The notes under the pieces are model-generated. The model was not told where the DNA came from, searched no databases, and saw nothing but the letters and a program-made list of their open reading frames with translations. Positions 26,286 to 36,100 of a stretch of 64,000 bases of DNA are shown in pieces (the stretch's first letter is position 1; every line of letters begins with the position of its first letter). The position numbers and the translations under genes are program-made. Origin of the DNA: Gordonibacter massiliensis (ex Traore et al. 2017) (GTDB taxonomy: Bacteria > Actinomycetota > Coriobacteriia > Coriobacteriales > Eggerthellaceae); NCBI GenBank assembly GCA_900170005.1, contig LT827128.1, forward strand, positions 2,910,168 through 2,974,167, read 5' to 3'.

Positions 26286-26963
26286 GTGAACGCGACATCG
26301 AACATGGTACTCGCATTATCGCTCATTGCGCCGCTGTTTTCATCTCTGACCGAGGCAGAATACGGCGACGCATGCCGAAACCCGGCGTGGCGGGACGTGC
26401 GCGGGGCGGCGGAGCCGCTCGCCCGCGACGCCGTCGAGCGCGCTCTGGCCCTGCCGGCATGGCAGGTGCGCTCCACGTTGCAGAACGACGTGCTCCTGCC
26501 CGGCATGCCGCTGGCGGCGCTGCCGGTGGAGTCGCTCTACAAGCCGTGGTCCGCCGCTCCCGGCAACGCCTTCGGCGCCCAGCGCGGCCTGTACCTCGGG
26601 GACTCCGCGCAGCACATCCAGGCGGTATGCGCGGCGCTCGAACTCGACGTGCCCGAGCGCTACGCGGCCATGCCCGACCATCTATCGCTGCTGCTGGACC
26701 TGCTGGCCCTGTTCGTGGAGAGCGGCAACGCGCAGGCAGCGGCGGATCTGGCGGCCGACCACTTCGATTGGCTGGGCGACTACGACGTCGCGCTGGCCCG
26801 CAAGGCCGCCGACGCGGCGCGCGCCGACGCGCTCGACCCCGTCCGTCGCGCCGCGCTCGAGGAGGGCATCGCCCATCTGCGGGCCCTCGTCGCGCTGACG
26901 GACGCGCTCGTTCGGTCGGTCGTTTCGAACGAGGAGCGAGGGGCGTTCGCGTTGTCGTCCTGA
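26286..26963 (+). CDS. TorD-like chaperone of molybdoenzyme cluster 2
   Basis: The 225-residue protein shows the TorD-family core: VESLYKPWSAAPGNAFGAQRG, LGDSAQHIQAVCAALELDVP, then MPDHLSLLLDLLALFVESG, which parallels the conserved E-P-D-H-x4-E segment. It should guard the twin-arginine precursor of the enzyme at 27142. The start is GTG 26286 (ATG 26304 is in frame). The gene ends inside a repeat: its TGA stop is the TGA of the repeat's CCTGAGCG motif, so the original C-terminus may have been different. It is only about 26 percent like the TorD at 17306 by eye, so the two probably serve different clients. Confidence 0.78.
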   Translation: MNATSNMVLALSLIAPLFSSLTEAEYGDACRNPAWRDVRGAAEPLARDAVERALALPAWQVRSTLQNDVLLPGMPLAALPVESLYKPWSAAPGNAFGAQRGLYLGDSAQHIQAVCAALELDVPERYAAMPDHLSLLLDLLALFVESGNAQAAADLAADHFDWLGDYDVALARKAADAARADALDPVRRAALEEGIAHLRALVALTDALVRSVVSNEERGAFALSS

Positions 26964-27047
26964 GCGAAGGCGGCGCAGCCGCCGAAATCGAAGGATCTCG
27001 CGCGGCGGCAGGAAGCGATGGAGCTGCCGCCGCGCGAGATCCTTCGA
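26955..27047. repeat. CCTGAGCG-type repeat with a 24-bp inverted repeat
   Basis: GTCGTCCTGAGCGAAGGCGG opens the unit and gives the TorD stop. TCGAAGGATCTCGCGCGGCG plus GCAG (26988-27011) is exactly complementary to 27024-27047, with a 12-nt loop. The family matches the repeats in porG/D (5933, 6344). In this place the hairpin may also act as a transcription attenuator between the chaperone and catalytic genes. Confidence 0.65.
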
Positions 27048-27141
27048 CCGCCGCACGCAGGGCGCTTTGCCCAAAAGGGCGCCCGGCGCGGAAGGCACGA
27101 AGGAAAGCAAGCTCGACAGGAAGAGGAAAGGGAGGAACGGG

Positions 27142-29340
27142 ATGTTCGAAGACGTTTCAAGGCGAACGTTTCTGAAGGGGACCGCCGCCACGGCAGCCCT
27201 CGCCGCCGCGGGGTCGCTCTCGCTGGGCGCATGGCGCGACCAGGCGCAGGCGGCCGAAGCCGGCGGCATGTCCGGCGAGGTGCGGCAGGCTCCGTCGCTG
27301 TGCAACGGCTGCTCCAGCAAGTGCGGCCTCGTGGCCACCACGGTGGGCGGCAAGCTGTACACGCTCAAGGGCAACGAGACGCATCCGTACTCGAAGGGGC
27401 GCATCTGCGGGCGCGGCCACGGCCTGGCCCAGATGGCCTATTCCGACGAGCGCGTCACGCAGCCGCTGCGCCGCAAGGACAACGGCGAGTTCGAGCCCAT
27501 CGACTGGGACACGGCCTTCAAGGAGATCGGCGAGAAGGTCAAGGGCATCGTGGCGAAGAGCGGCCCCGAGTCGCTGGCCATCATCCAGGACCCGCGCCCG
27601 TCGGGCAAGTACTACTCCAAGCGCTTCATGAACGCGCTGGGCTCGCCGAACGTGTACGCGCACTCCTCGTCGTGCAACCTGTCGAAGGAGAGCGCCTACA
27701 TGCAAACCATGGGCGCGTCGAACTACTCCACCGACTTCGGCAACGCGAAGATGGTCATGTTCATCGGCCGCAGCTACGGCGACGGCATCCGCCCCTCGTC
27801 CGTGCAGAGCCTCGCGTCGGCCAAGGAGGCCGGCACGCGCATCGTGAGCGTCGACCCGCGCCTCAACAACTCCGGCATCTTCTCCAGCGACTGGGTGCCC
27901 ATCAACCCCGGCACCGACCTGGCCTTCATCATGGCCCTGTGCAACGTGCTCATCGAAGAGGACCTCTACGACCACGAGTTCGTCGAGCAGAACACCGTCG
28001 GCTTCGACGAGTTCGCCGCGCAGGCTCAGGAGTACACGCCGGAATGGGCCGCCAAGATCACCGACGTGCCCGCCGAGCGCATCCAGGAGCTGGCGCGCGC
28101 CCTGGCGAAGGCCGCTCCGGCCGCTTCCATCGAGTCGGGTTGGCGCGCCGTCATCGGCTGCTCGTACCAGAACTCGTTCGAGACGGCCCGCGCCGCCTCG
28201 GCCGTGAACGCGCTCTTGGGCTCCTACGGAGCCAAGGGCGGCGCGCTGCTCACGTCGTCCCCGTCGGCCGGCAAGCTCACCGACGCCCGCTTCGCCGACC
28301 CGGCCAAGCCCGAGGCCAAGCGCGTGGGCAACAAGGAGTACCCGCTCGCCCTCGACAGCGCCGGCACGAACCTGGCCGCGCTCAAGGCGGCGCTCGACGG
28401 CTCCATGAAGGGCCTGTTCTTCTACAACAGCAACGCCGCGAAGGGCTACGCGCAGCCGAAGACCTGGACCGAGGCGCTGCAGAAGACCGACCTCGTCGTG
28501 ACCATCGACGTGCAGATGTCCGAGACGGCGCTGCAGTCCGACTACGTGCTGCCCGAGGTCACGTACCTGGAGCGCTTGGAGCTGCCCGAGTTCATCGGCG
28601 GCAAGAAGCACTTCGTGGGCATGCGCACCGCGGCCATCGACAAGGTGCTGCCGGATGCCAAGACGTGCGACGAGATCTTCAACGGCCTGGCCGAGGCCTG
28701 CGGCGTGGGCGAGTACTTCCAGTTCACCGCAGAGGACCTGGCAACCGCGCAGCTGGCCACCGTGGGCGTGGACATCGACGTCATGAAGAAGGACGGTGTG
28801 GTTGAGCTGCCCGACCCGAACTTCAAGTACGGCGTGCCGAAGTTCAAGACCCCGTCCGGCAAGTTCGAGTTCTCCACCGAGGCCGTGGGCGCCGCCGGCC
28901 TGAACCCGGTCATCGGCTACATCCCGCGCAAGGTCACGCCGAAGGACGGCGAGTTCTACATCGTGGGCGGCAAGCAGGGCATCCACTCCCACACCATGAC
29001 GCAGAACATCGAATGCCTCAACGCCATCTCGCGCGAGTACCACATGGAGCGCCTCTGGATATCCGCTCAGGACGCCGAGAAGCTGGGCGTGCAGACGGGC
29101 GACACGGTGGAGGTGGCGTCGAGCGAGCACACCGGCCAGGTGGAGGCCCGCGTCACGCAGCGCCTCAAGCCCGGCGTGGTGTTCCTGCCCACGCACTACG
29201 GCGGCGACTCGCCGGTGCAGACGCGCGCGTACCAGTACGGCATCGCGCTCACGGATTTCATCCCGTTCGACATGGAACCGGGCACCGGATCCATGATGAG
29301 CCAGGAGGTTGCGGTTACGGTGAAGAAGGTGGAGGCATAA
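27142..29340 (+). CDS. TAT-exported molybdopterin oxidoreductase, complex 2
   Basis: ATG 27142 follows AAAGGGAGG and gives 732 residues, the size of PhsA/PsrA-type enzymes. SRRTFLKGTAAT (Arg7-Arg8) is a twin-arginine leader followed by an AQAAEA cleavage region. The 4Fe-4S set is C54, C57, C61, C89 (LCNGCSSKC, RICGRGH). The Mo ligand is Cys178 in YAHSSSCNLSKE. The C-terminal domain (EKLGVQTGDTVEVASSEHTG) binds the second guanylate. It is a DMSO-reductase-family anaerobic reductase or oxidase on the outer face of the membrane. FeS and NrfD genes follow at 1-bp and 7-bp spacing. The substrate (sulfur compound or organic acceptor) cannot be assigned. Confidence 0.92.
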   Translation: MFEDVSRRTFLKGTAATAALAAAGSLSLGAWRDQAQAAEAGGMSGEVRQAPSLCNGCSSKCGLVATTVGGKLYTLKGNETHPYSKGRICGRGHGLAQMAYSDERVTQPLRRKDNGEFEPIDWDTAFKEIGEKVKGIVAKSGPESLAIIQDPRPSGKYYSKRFMNALGSPNVYAHSSSCNLSKESAYMQTMGASNYSTDFGNAKMVMFIGRSYGDGIRPSSVQSLASAKEAGTRIVSVDPRLNNSGIFSSDWVPINPGTDLAFIMALCNVLIEEDLYDHEFVEQNTVGFDEFAAQAQEYTPEWAAKITDVPAERIQELARALAKAAPAASIESGWRAVIGCSYQNSFETARAASAVNALLGSYGAKGGALLTSSPSAGKLTDARFADPAKPEAKRVGNKEYPLALDSAGTNLAALKAALDGSMKGLFFYNSNAAKGYAQPKTWTEALQKTDLVVTIDVQMSETALQSDYVLPEVTYLERLELPEFIGGKKHFVGMRTAAIDKVLPDAKTCDEIFNGLAEACGVGEYFQFTAEDLATAQLATVGVDIDVMKKDGVVELPDPNFKYGVPKFKTPSGKFEFSTEAVGAAGLNPVIGYIPRKVTPKDGEFYIVGGKQGIHSHTMTQNIECLNAISREYHMERLWISAQDAEKLGVQTGDTVEVASSEHTGQVEARVTQRLKPGVVFLPTHYGGDSPVQTRAYQYGIALTDFIPFDMEPGTGSMMSQEVAVTVKKVEA

Positions 29341-29341
29341 C

Positions 29342-29878
29342 ATGGCACGCTACGGAATGCTGATCAACACGAAGAAGTGCGTGGGCTGCTTCGCCTGCCG
29401 CCTGGCCTGCCAGGCGAAGAACCACCTGGAGCCCACCGAGGCCTTCATCAAGTTCCACGAGCTCGAGACGGGCGAGTTCCCCAACGTGTACAACGAGATC
29501 GTGCCCACCCAGTGCCAGCACTGCGAGGACGCGCCCTGCGCGGCGGTGTGCCCGACGCACGCCACGTACATCACGGACTCCGGCGTGGTATTGGTCGACC
29601 CGGAGAAGTGCATCGGCTGCAAGTACTGCATGGCCGCATGCCCCTACGGCGCCCGCATCGTGCAGGAATCGACCGGCGTGGTGGAGAAGTGCCGCTTCTG
29701 CTACGAGAACGGCGAGCCGGGCAATCCGCCCGCCTGCGTGGGGACGTGCATATCCGGCGCCCGCGTGTTCGGCGACCTGGACGACCCCGAAAGCGACGTC
29801 TCGCAGGCTATCGCGAAGTACCATGCGCAGCCGCTCGCAAGCAACCTGACCGAGTCCAAGATCTACTACGTGAGGTGA
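29342..29878 (+). CDS. Four-cluster ferredoxin subunit of complex 2
   Basis: The 178-residue protein begins one base after the catalytic stop. Cys sets CVGCFACRLACQAKN, CQHCEDAPCAAVCPTHA, CIGCKYCMAACPYGA and CRFCYEN...CVGTC bind four 4Fe-4S clusters. It joins the molybdenum subunit to the NrfD anchor. Its sequence and length are close to the FeS subunit of complex 1 (18980-19600). Confidence 0.93.
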   Translation: MARYGMLINTKKCVGCFACRLACQAKNHLEPTEAFIKFHELETGEFPNVYNEIVPTQCQHCEDAPCAAVCPTHATYITDSGVVLVDPEKCIGCKYCMAACPYGARIVQESTGVVEKCRFCYENGEPGNPPACVGTCISGARVFGDLDDPESDVSQAIAKYHAQPLASNLTESKIYYVR

Positions 29879-29885
29879 TGAAACC

Positions 29886-30752
29886 ATGGTATGGGGACCT
29901 TTGATTGCATGGTATTTGTTTCTGGCCGGCGCTTCGGCCGGGGCGTTCCTGACGGCTGCGTTCGTCGAGGCCAAGTATCCCGACAGCGTGAAGATGCGCG
30001 TGGCGGGCCGCATCATCGCGCCCGTGTTCGTGGGCATCGGCCTGCTCATGCTCATGATCGACGCCGAGGCCGGCCTGCACAACCCGCTGCGCTTCTTCTG
30101 GCTCGTGTCTAACCCGGGGTCGGTCATGACGCTGGGCGTGTACTTCATCTGCATCTACATGCCGGTGACGCTGGCGGCCGCCATCCTCGAGATACTGAAG
30201 AAGAAGGTGCCGAAGTGGCTCACGTGGATCGGCATCGTATTCGCGTTCGCCGTGGCGGCCTACACCGGCTTCCTGCTGGGCGTGGTTAAGGCGTACCCGC
30301 TGTGGAACAACGCCGTCCTGCCCATCCTGTTCGTGGTGTCGGCGCTGTCGGCGGGCCTTGCGGCCACGTCGCTCGTGGGCCTCGTCACCGACCGCGAGCG
30401 CTTCGAGCACATGTGGCTCATCAAGAAGTCGCACGTCATCCTCTCGGCTATCGAGATGGTGGTGCTGTTCACCATGCTCGTCATCGTGAGCGCCGGCAGC
30501 TTCGAGGGTGCGGCGTCGGTGCACTCCCTGATAGCGGGGCAGTACGCTCCGGCGTTCTGGGGCGGCATCGTGATCTTGGGCCTGGTGGCGCCGTTCCTCA
30601 TCGAGGGCTATCCGGTGTTCATCGCCAAGCGGGTGGAAACGTCCACCACGTCGCTGGTGGTGAGCCTCATCGGCGAGGCGGGCGTGCTCGTAGGCGGCTT
30701 CCTGCTGCGCCTGCTGGTCATACTGTCCGCGTTGCCCGTGCTGTTCCTTTAG
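29886..30752 (+). CDS. NrfD/PsrC-type membrane anchor of complex 2
   Basis: The 288-residue integral membrane protein has about eight to nine hydrophobic segments. The N-terminus MVWGPLIAWYLFLAGASAGAF parallels the anchor of complex 1. It starts 7 bp after the ferredoxin gene behind GGTGATG and closes the operon. It should exchange electrons with menaquinol. Palindrome and terminator follow at 30771 and 30837. Confidence 0.9.
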   Translation: MVWGPLIAWYLFLAGASAGAFLTAAFVEAKYPDSVKMRVAGRIIAPVFVGIGLLMLMIDAEAGLHNPLRFFWLVSNPGSVMTLGVYFICIYMPVTLAAAILEILKKKVPKWLTWIGIVFAFAVAAYTGFLLGVVKAYPLWNNAVLPILFVVSALSAGLAATSLVGLVTDRERFEHMWLIKKSHVILSAIEMVVLFTMLVIVSAGSFEGAASVHSLIAGQYAPAFWGGIVILGLVAPFLIEGYPVFIAKRVETSTTSLVVSLIGEAGVLVGGFLLRLLVILSALPVLFL

Positions 30753-30770
30753 CGTAACGTTTCCCACGCC

Positions 30771-30790
30771 CCGCCTGCGATCGCAGGCGG
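30771..30790. repeat. 20-bp perfect palindrome after complex 2
   Basis: CCGCCTGCGATCGCAGGCGG reads the same on both strands, 18 bp after the NrfD stop. It may belong to the 3' end structure. Confidence 0.4.
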
Positions 30791-30836
30791 AGGCGCTTCG
30801 GCGGCCCGACCCCCTTCGACGCCGCCTTTGCTCGAC

Positions 30837-30884
30837 GGGCGCCACGTGTCCCCTCCCCTTACCGTGGCGCCCGGCTTCTTTTCC
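30837..30884 (+). terminator. Terminator of molybdoenzyme operon 2
   Basis: GGGCGCCACG (30837-30846) pairs with CGTGGCGCCC (30863-30872) and is followed by GGCTTCTTTTCC, a T-rich run. The loop is 16 nt. Confidence 0.7.
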
Positions 30885-31159
30885 GCACTCCTCATGGAGT
30901 GCTTTTCGATATTGGATCGGTCGTATTGTTTTCGCAGGTGAACGGTAGGTTCTTTCTCGTTTTCCCGTCAAAACCGATACGGAAGATCAACGTTTCGCAT
31001 GCGGTCGCGGCCAAGCGCTAAGGTAAGGAGGCGCGCGGTCCGCAAGCCGGGCGGACGGGCGAGCGGGCTTCCGGCCCGCGCCCGATAGGGCCGGCGGCCG
31101 CGGGTCTGCGCGGCGCCGAGCGCGCCGTTCGCGTTCAACCTGAGGAAAGAGGTGCAAGC
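30885..31159. other. Upstream region of operon 3, no gene seen
   Basis: This is the rest of the 407-bp gap. The AT-richer stretch 30900-30965 stands out from its GC-rich surroundings and is the most likely place for the promoter of the operon at 31160. I see no clear dyad. Confidence 0.35.
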
Positions 31160-31807
31160 ATGGAGGATTCAGCCTCTCCGCACTGGGGCATGGTCATCGA
31201 CCTGGCGAAATGCGTCGGGTGCGACTCGTGCACGGTGGCGTGCAAGGCCGAGAACCGCACGCCGCCGGGCGTGTCGTACAACGTGGTGCTGGAACAGGAG
31301 GCGGGCACGTACCCCAACATGCGCATCGAAGTGCTTCCGCGCCCCTGCATGCAGTGCGAGAACCCGCCGTGCGTGGCCGTGTGCCCCGTGCAGGCCACGT
31401 ACCGCGGCGAGGACGGCATCGTGGTGATCGACGCCGACCGCTGCATCGGCTGCAAGTACTGCATCGCCGCCTGCCCGTACGGCGCACGCTCGGCCGACGA
31501 AGGCGAGAGCTACGCCGGCGAGATGCAGGCGGCCGACCAGGTGGTCGTGCCCGAGTACGGCGTGGACCGGGGCGTGCGCGGCAAGTACCGCGCCACGTAC
31601 GGCACCGTGCGCAAGTGCACGTTCTGCGCGCACCGCATCGTGGAAGGCGAGGCCCCGGCCTGCTGCGAGACGTGCGTCGGCGATGCGCGCTACTTCGGCG
31701 ATCTGGCCGATCCGGCGTCGAAGGTCGCCCGCATGGCCGCTTCGCCCCGCGCGTTCCGCCTGAAGGAAGAGCTGGGTACCCAACCGTCCGTCTACTATTT
31801 GAGGTGA
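31160..31807 (+). CDS. Four-cluster ferredoxin subunit of complex 3
   Basis: ATG 31160 lies behind GAGGAAAGAGG and gives 215 residues. The sets CVGCDSCTVACKAEN, CMQCENPPCVAVCPVQAT, CIGCKYCIAACPYGA and CTFCAHR...CCETC hold four 4Fe-4S clusters. An insertion of about 30 residues (YAGEMQAADQVVVPEYGVDR) between the third and fourth sets distinguishes it from the FeS subunits of complexes 1 and 2. Here the FeS gene comes first, then the anchor, then the catalytic gene, the reverse of the other two clusters. Confidence 0.92.
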   Translation: MEDSASPHWGMVIDLAKCVGCDSCTVACKAENRTPPGVSYNVVLEQEAGTYPNMRIEVLPRPCMQCENPPCVAVCPVQATYRGEDGIVVIDADRCIGCKYCIAACPYGARSADEGESYAGEMQAADQVVVPEYGVDRGVRGKYRATYGTVRKCTFCAHRIVEGEAPACCETCVGDARYFGDLADPASKVARMAASPRAFRLKEELGTQPSVYYLR

Positions 31808-31812
31808 TCGCC

Positions 31813-33126
31813 ATGGCACGCACGCAAGCGAAAAGGCGCCCGTTCGGCGTCGAGCCGTTCTCCCGCCGGGCAACCGTCGTCTGGGCGGTTGTCGTGGTCG
31901 CCCTCTTGGCGGCCGGCGGCTTCTTCATGTTCGACCGGTTGGCGAACGGCCTGTCGATGGCCGGTGCGACCAATGCCGTGCCCTGGGGTTTGTGGGTTGC
32001 GGTCTACATCTGGTTCTCGGGCCTGGCGGGCGGGTTGTACCTCGTGTCGGCGCTCGTCTACCTGCTGCGCCTCCCGCGCTTCGCGCCCATCGCGCGGCTC
32101 GCGTTGGGCGGCAGCATCGTGTCGCTTGTCGTGTCGATGATCTTCATCGGCATCGACCTGGGCGCCATCAGGCATTCGCTGGGAACGCTGCTGTTCTTCC
32201 ATTGGTCCTCGCCCTTGGCGTGGGAGATCAAGGCCTATATCTTCTTCATGGTCGTCGCCATCGCGCAGTTCGCGCTCGTGCTGTACAACGACCGCGGGGC
32301 TCGCGCGGCGGTCGCCGGCGCAGCCGACGGGCGGAAGGCCGACACGCATCGCGGCAACGTGAACCTGGTCGTTCGCGTGCTGGCGGGCGTGGGCGTGGCC
32401 ACGTCGTTCGTGGGGCCTCCGGGCGGCACGGGCATGTTCTTCGCCGCCGTGAAGACGCGGGGGCTGTGGGAGGGCGGCATCACCTCGGTGCTGTTCTACG
32501 TCATGGCCGTGGTGACGGCGGCGGCGTTCCTCATCGTGGCCTATCGGCTGCTGTGCCGCCTGCGCGGCGCCCGCCCCGACGAGGCGGCGTGCACCGGCCT
32601 CGCGCGCGTGCTCGCGGCCTCGCTGTTCGCGCTCGCCCTCTGCGTGTTCTTCCAGCTGGCGCCCGCGCTGCTCTCCGACGATCCCCGAATCGCCGACGCG
32701 GTGGCGGTCATGACGGGCGGGTACCTGGCGCCGCTGTTCTGGATCGGCGAGATCGGCCTCGGCCTCGTCGTTCCGGCCGTGCTGCTGGCCCTGGGCGCCG
32801 CGCGGCGCTCGCCGGGCATGGTGACAGCCGCGTCCCTGTCGGTCATGGCGGGCATCCTCGCGTTGCGCTACGTGCTGGTGGTGGCCGGCTTTTCCGTTCC
32901 GCTGCTGGCGGGCATGGCGCCGCCGGTGTACGTGCCGAGCTTGGGCGAGGTTATGGTGGCGCTGTTCGTGCTTGGATTGGGCGTGGCCCTGTACGGGCTG
33001 GCCGTGCGCTTTCTGCCGCTGGAGGCCATGGGCCCCGGCGAAGGCGTGATGGAGAAGACGGCGATAGCCGGCAACGCGGCGGTCTTCGCCGGACCGGTTG
33101 GCAACGAGAAGGAGGCCGCACGATGA
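31813..33126 (+). CDS. Large NrfD/PsrC-type membrane anchor of complex 3
   Basis: The protein has 437 residues and about ten hydrophobic segments. NAVPWGLWVAVYIWFSGLAG and the following FIGIDLGAIRHSLGTL segment are signatures of the longer NrfD/HybB-like group, unlike the short anchors at 18102 and 29886. It should be the quinone-reactive subunit. It starts at ATG 31813, 5 bp after the FeS gene, and its stop overlaps the start of the catalytic gene (ATGA at 33123), so the three are translationally coupled. Confidence 0.9.
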   Translation: MARTQAKRRPFGVEPFSRRATVVWAVVVVALLAAGGFFMFDRLANGLSMAGATNAVPWGLWVAVYIWFSGLAGGLYLVSALVYLLRLPRFAPIARLALGGSIVSLVVSMIFIGIDLGAIRHSLGTLLFFHWSSPLAWEIKAYIFFMVVAIAQFALVLYNDRGARAAVAGAADGRKADTHRGNVNLVVRVLAGVGVATSFVGPPGGTGMFFAAVKTRGLWEGGITSVLFYVMAVVTAAAFLIVAYRLLCRLRGARPDEAACTGLARVLAASLFALALCVFFQLAPALLSDDPRIADAVAVMTGGYLAPLFWIGEIGLGLVVPAVLLALGAARRSPGMVTAASLSVMAGILALRYVLVVAGFSVPLLAGMAPPVYVPSLGEVMVALFVLGLGVALYGLAVRFLPLEAMGPGEGVMEKTAIAGNAAVFAGPVGNEKEAAR

Positions 33127-36100
33127 GCGAGCATACCGAAACCACGTCCGCAAGCCGCGAGGCCGCCGCGTCTCCGCACGGCGCCGACGCGTCCGCGCGC
33201 ACGGCGTTCGGCACGCCGTCGCGCAGGGCGGTCGTGGGCGCGAGCGCCGCGGTGGCCCTGAGCGCGCTGGCGGGCGGCGCGGGCTTGGGCGCCTACATGG
33301 CTGCGAACGACCCGCTGACCGACGCCCCGCACGGCCGGGGGCAGGCGTCCGGCGCTTACGGCGCCGACGACGTGGTGCTGTCCATGTGCAACAACTGCAA
33401 CACCTACTGCACCATCAAGGTGCGCGTGACCGACGCCGCCGAGGGCACCGACGCGGCGGAGGGAGCCACGGCGCTCGTGCGCAAGATCTCCGGCAACCCC
33501 TACTCGCCGCTCAACTCGCAGCCCTACGCGCCCGTGCCCTACGGCACCGCGCCCGCCGACGCGCTCGCGCCCGACGGCTCCATGGCCGTGAAGGGCCGCG
33601 CGGCCAACGGCGGCATGATCTGCCTCAAGGGCCAGGCGGGCATCCAGCTCGTTCACGACGCGCTGCGCGTCACCCAGCCGCTGCGCCGCGTGGGCGAGCG
33701 CGGCTCCGACGAGTGGGAGACGGTGTCGTGGGACGAGGCCGTCGACGAGATCGTGAACGGCTCGCCGTCGCTCGGCACGCCGGGCGTGGCCGCGTGGTGG
33801 GCCTACGCGCCGAAGAAGGACGTGGAAGCCGACGTCGCCCTGGTGGAGGCCGGCGAGATGACGAAGGAGGCGTTCGCGCAGAAGTGGGGCGACAAGCTCA
33901 TCGACGTGGAGCATCCCGACCTGGGGCCGAAGTCCAACCTGTTCTGCAGCTGCGGCGGCGACCGCATGTTCCTCATCGGCGACCGCTTCACGCAGAAGTG
34001 CTTCGGCTCGGTGAACAACTTCAACCACGGCGGCGTGTGCGGCATGACCGGCGTGATGGGCAACGCGCGCACGCACCCCACCACGGGGCACAAGCGCATG
34101 TACGCCGATATCGACCACTGCGAATGCCTCATCATCTGGGGCACCGAGCCCATGACCGCGAACAAGGGGCCGACCTGGCTTGCGCCGCGCCTGTCGGTGG
34201 CGCGCGAGCGGGGCATGAAGCTTATCGTGGTGGACCCCCGCCAAGGCCGCAGCGCCTCGAAGGCCGACGTGTGGCTGCCGGTCGTTCCCGGCCACGATGC
34301 GGACCTCGCGTTCGCCATGGCCTCGTGGATCGTGCAGAACAAGCGCTACGACGAGGCCTACCTGCGCGCGCCCGGCAAGAAGGCTGCGGCCGCCTTGGGC
34401 GAGCCCACCTGGTCCGACGCCACGCACCTGGTGGCCGTCGACCTGCCGAACAGGCCCGTGGTCACGGCGAAGCTGCTCGGGCGCACGGGCGAGGGCGGGC
34501 TTGCCGACGACGCGCGGTTCGTGTTCGCGGGCGGCGAGCTCGTGGCGGCCGACGAGCTCGACGGTCCCGCCGACCTCGAGGTGGACGACGTGGTGGACGT
34601 GAAGGGCAAGCCCACGCGGGTGGTGAGCGTGTTCGCGCTTCTCAAGGAGCGCTTGGACGAGCGTACGATCGAGGAGTACGCCGCCGCGGCCGGCATCGAC
34701 GTGGCCGACGTGGTGGACGTGGCGCGCGAGTTCACCTCGCACGGCAAGCGCGCCTGCGTCATGAGCTACCGCGGTCCCGCCATGCACGCGAACGGCTTCG
34801 ACGCCGTGCGCGCCGTCTCGTACCTCAACTTCCTCATAGGCAACCACGACTGGAAGGGCGGGCATATCGCCGCAGCCGCGAAGTTCGCCCCCTACACGGG
34901 GCGCTACGACCTGCAGTCCGTGCCGAACGCGCACGAGGGCTGGGGCATTCCCATCACGCGTCAGAAGACGGAATACGAGAAGACAAGCTACTTCAAGCAG
35001 GACGGCTACCCGGCGCCGCGTCCGTGGTACCCGTTGCCGGGCAACCTCTCGCACGAGATCGTGCCCACGCTGCGCGCCGGCTACGTGTACGACCACCTGG
35101 GCGCGCTGTTCATCCACCGCCATTCGCTCGTCGACTCCACGCCCGGCGGCGACCGTTTGGCCGACGTGCTGTGCGACACGGACAAGATCAACCTCTTGGT
35201 GTCGTTCGACGTGGAGGTGGGCGACACGTCCCGCTACGCCGACTTCGTGCTGCCCGACCGCACCTATCTGGAGCGGTTCAGCCAGGAGCCCATCTACCCG
35301 AACCAGCAGTACCAGCTCATCCAGTTCGGCCAGCCCGCCGTGCGCGCCTACGAGGGCCCGCGATCGGTGGAGGACGTCTACCTGGAGATCATGGAGCGGC
35401 TCGGCCTGCCGGGCGTGGGCGAGGGCGCCGTGCCGAAGGGCAAGAAGGACAGCGGCCAGACGGCTTCGCTTTCGAGCGAGGAGGACTACTGGCTGAAGAT
35501 GGCCGCGAACATCGCCTACGCCGGCGAGCCGGTGCCCGACGCCGATGCCGAGGAGCTGGCCCTGTTCGAGCGCGTGCGCGCTCGCGCCTTGGGCGACGCG
35601 TTCGACCTCGACGCGTGGAAGGCGGCCGTGGACGAGGACGAGTGGCCGAAGGTGGTTTACGTGCTCAACCGCGGCGGCCGGTTCGGGTCGGCCGACCCCG
35701 CGAAGGACGACGGCTACGAGGGCGACCTCATCAAAACGCGCTACGCCGGCTTGTGCGCGTTCTACGACCCGAAGACGGCGTCCACGAAAAACGCCCTTAC
35801 CGGGAAGAACTTCGACGGCATGGCCGCGGCGGCCCCGGTGGCCTACGCCGACGGCTCGGCTTTCGAGGCTCCGGCAGAGCGCCCGCTCGCCTTCGTCAAC
35901 TGGAAGGCGCGCACCAACGGCACGCACCGCACCATCGCCTCGCCCTGGCTGCGCGAGACGGGCACCGAGAACTTCGTGTGGATGTGCCCGGCCGACGCTG
36001 CGGCGCGCGGCCTGGCCAACGGCGACGCCGTGGAGGTGGCGGGCCCGATGGGCTCTGAATCGGGCCATGTGCGCGTGACCGAGGGCATCCGCCCCGGCGT

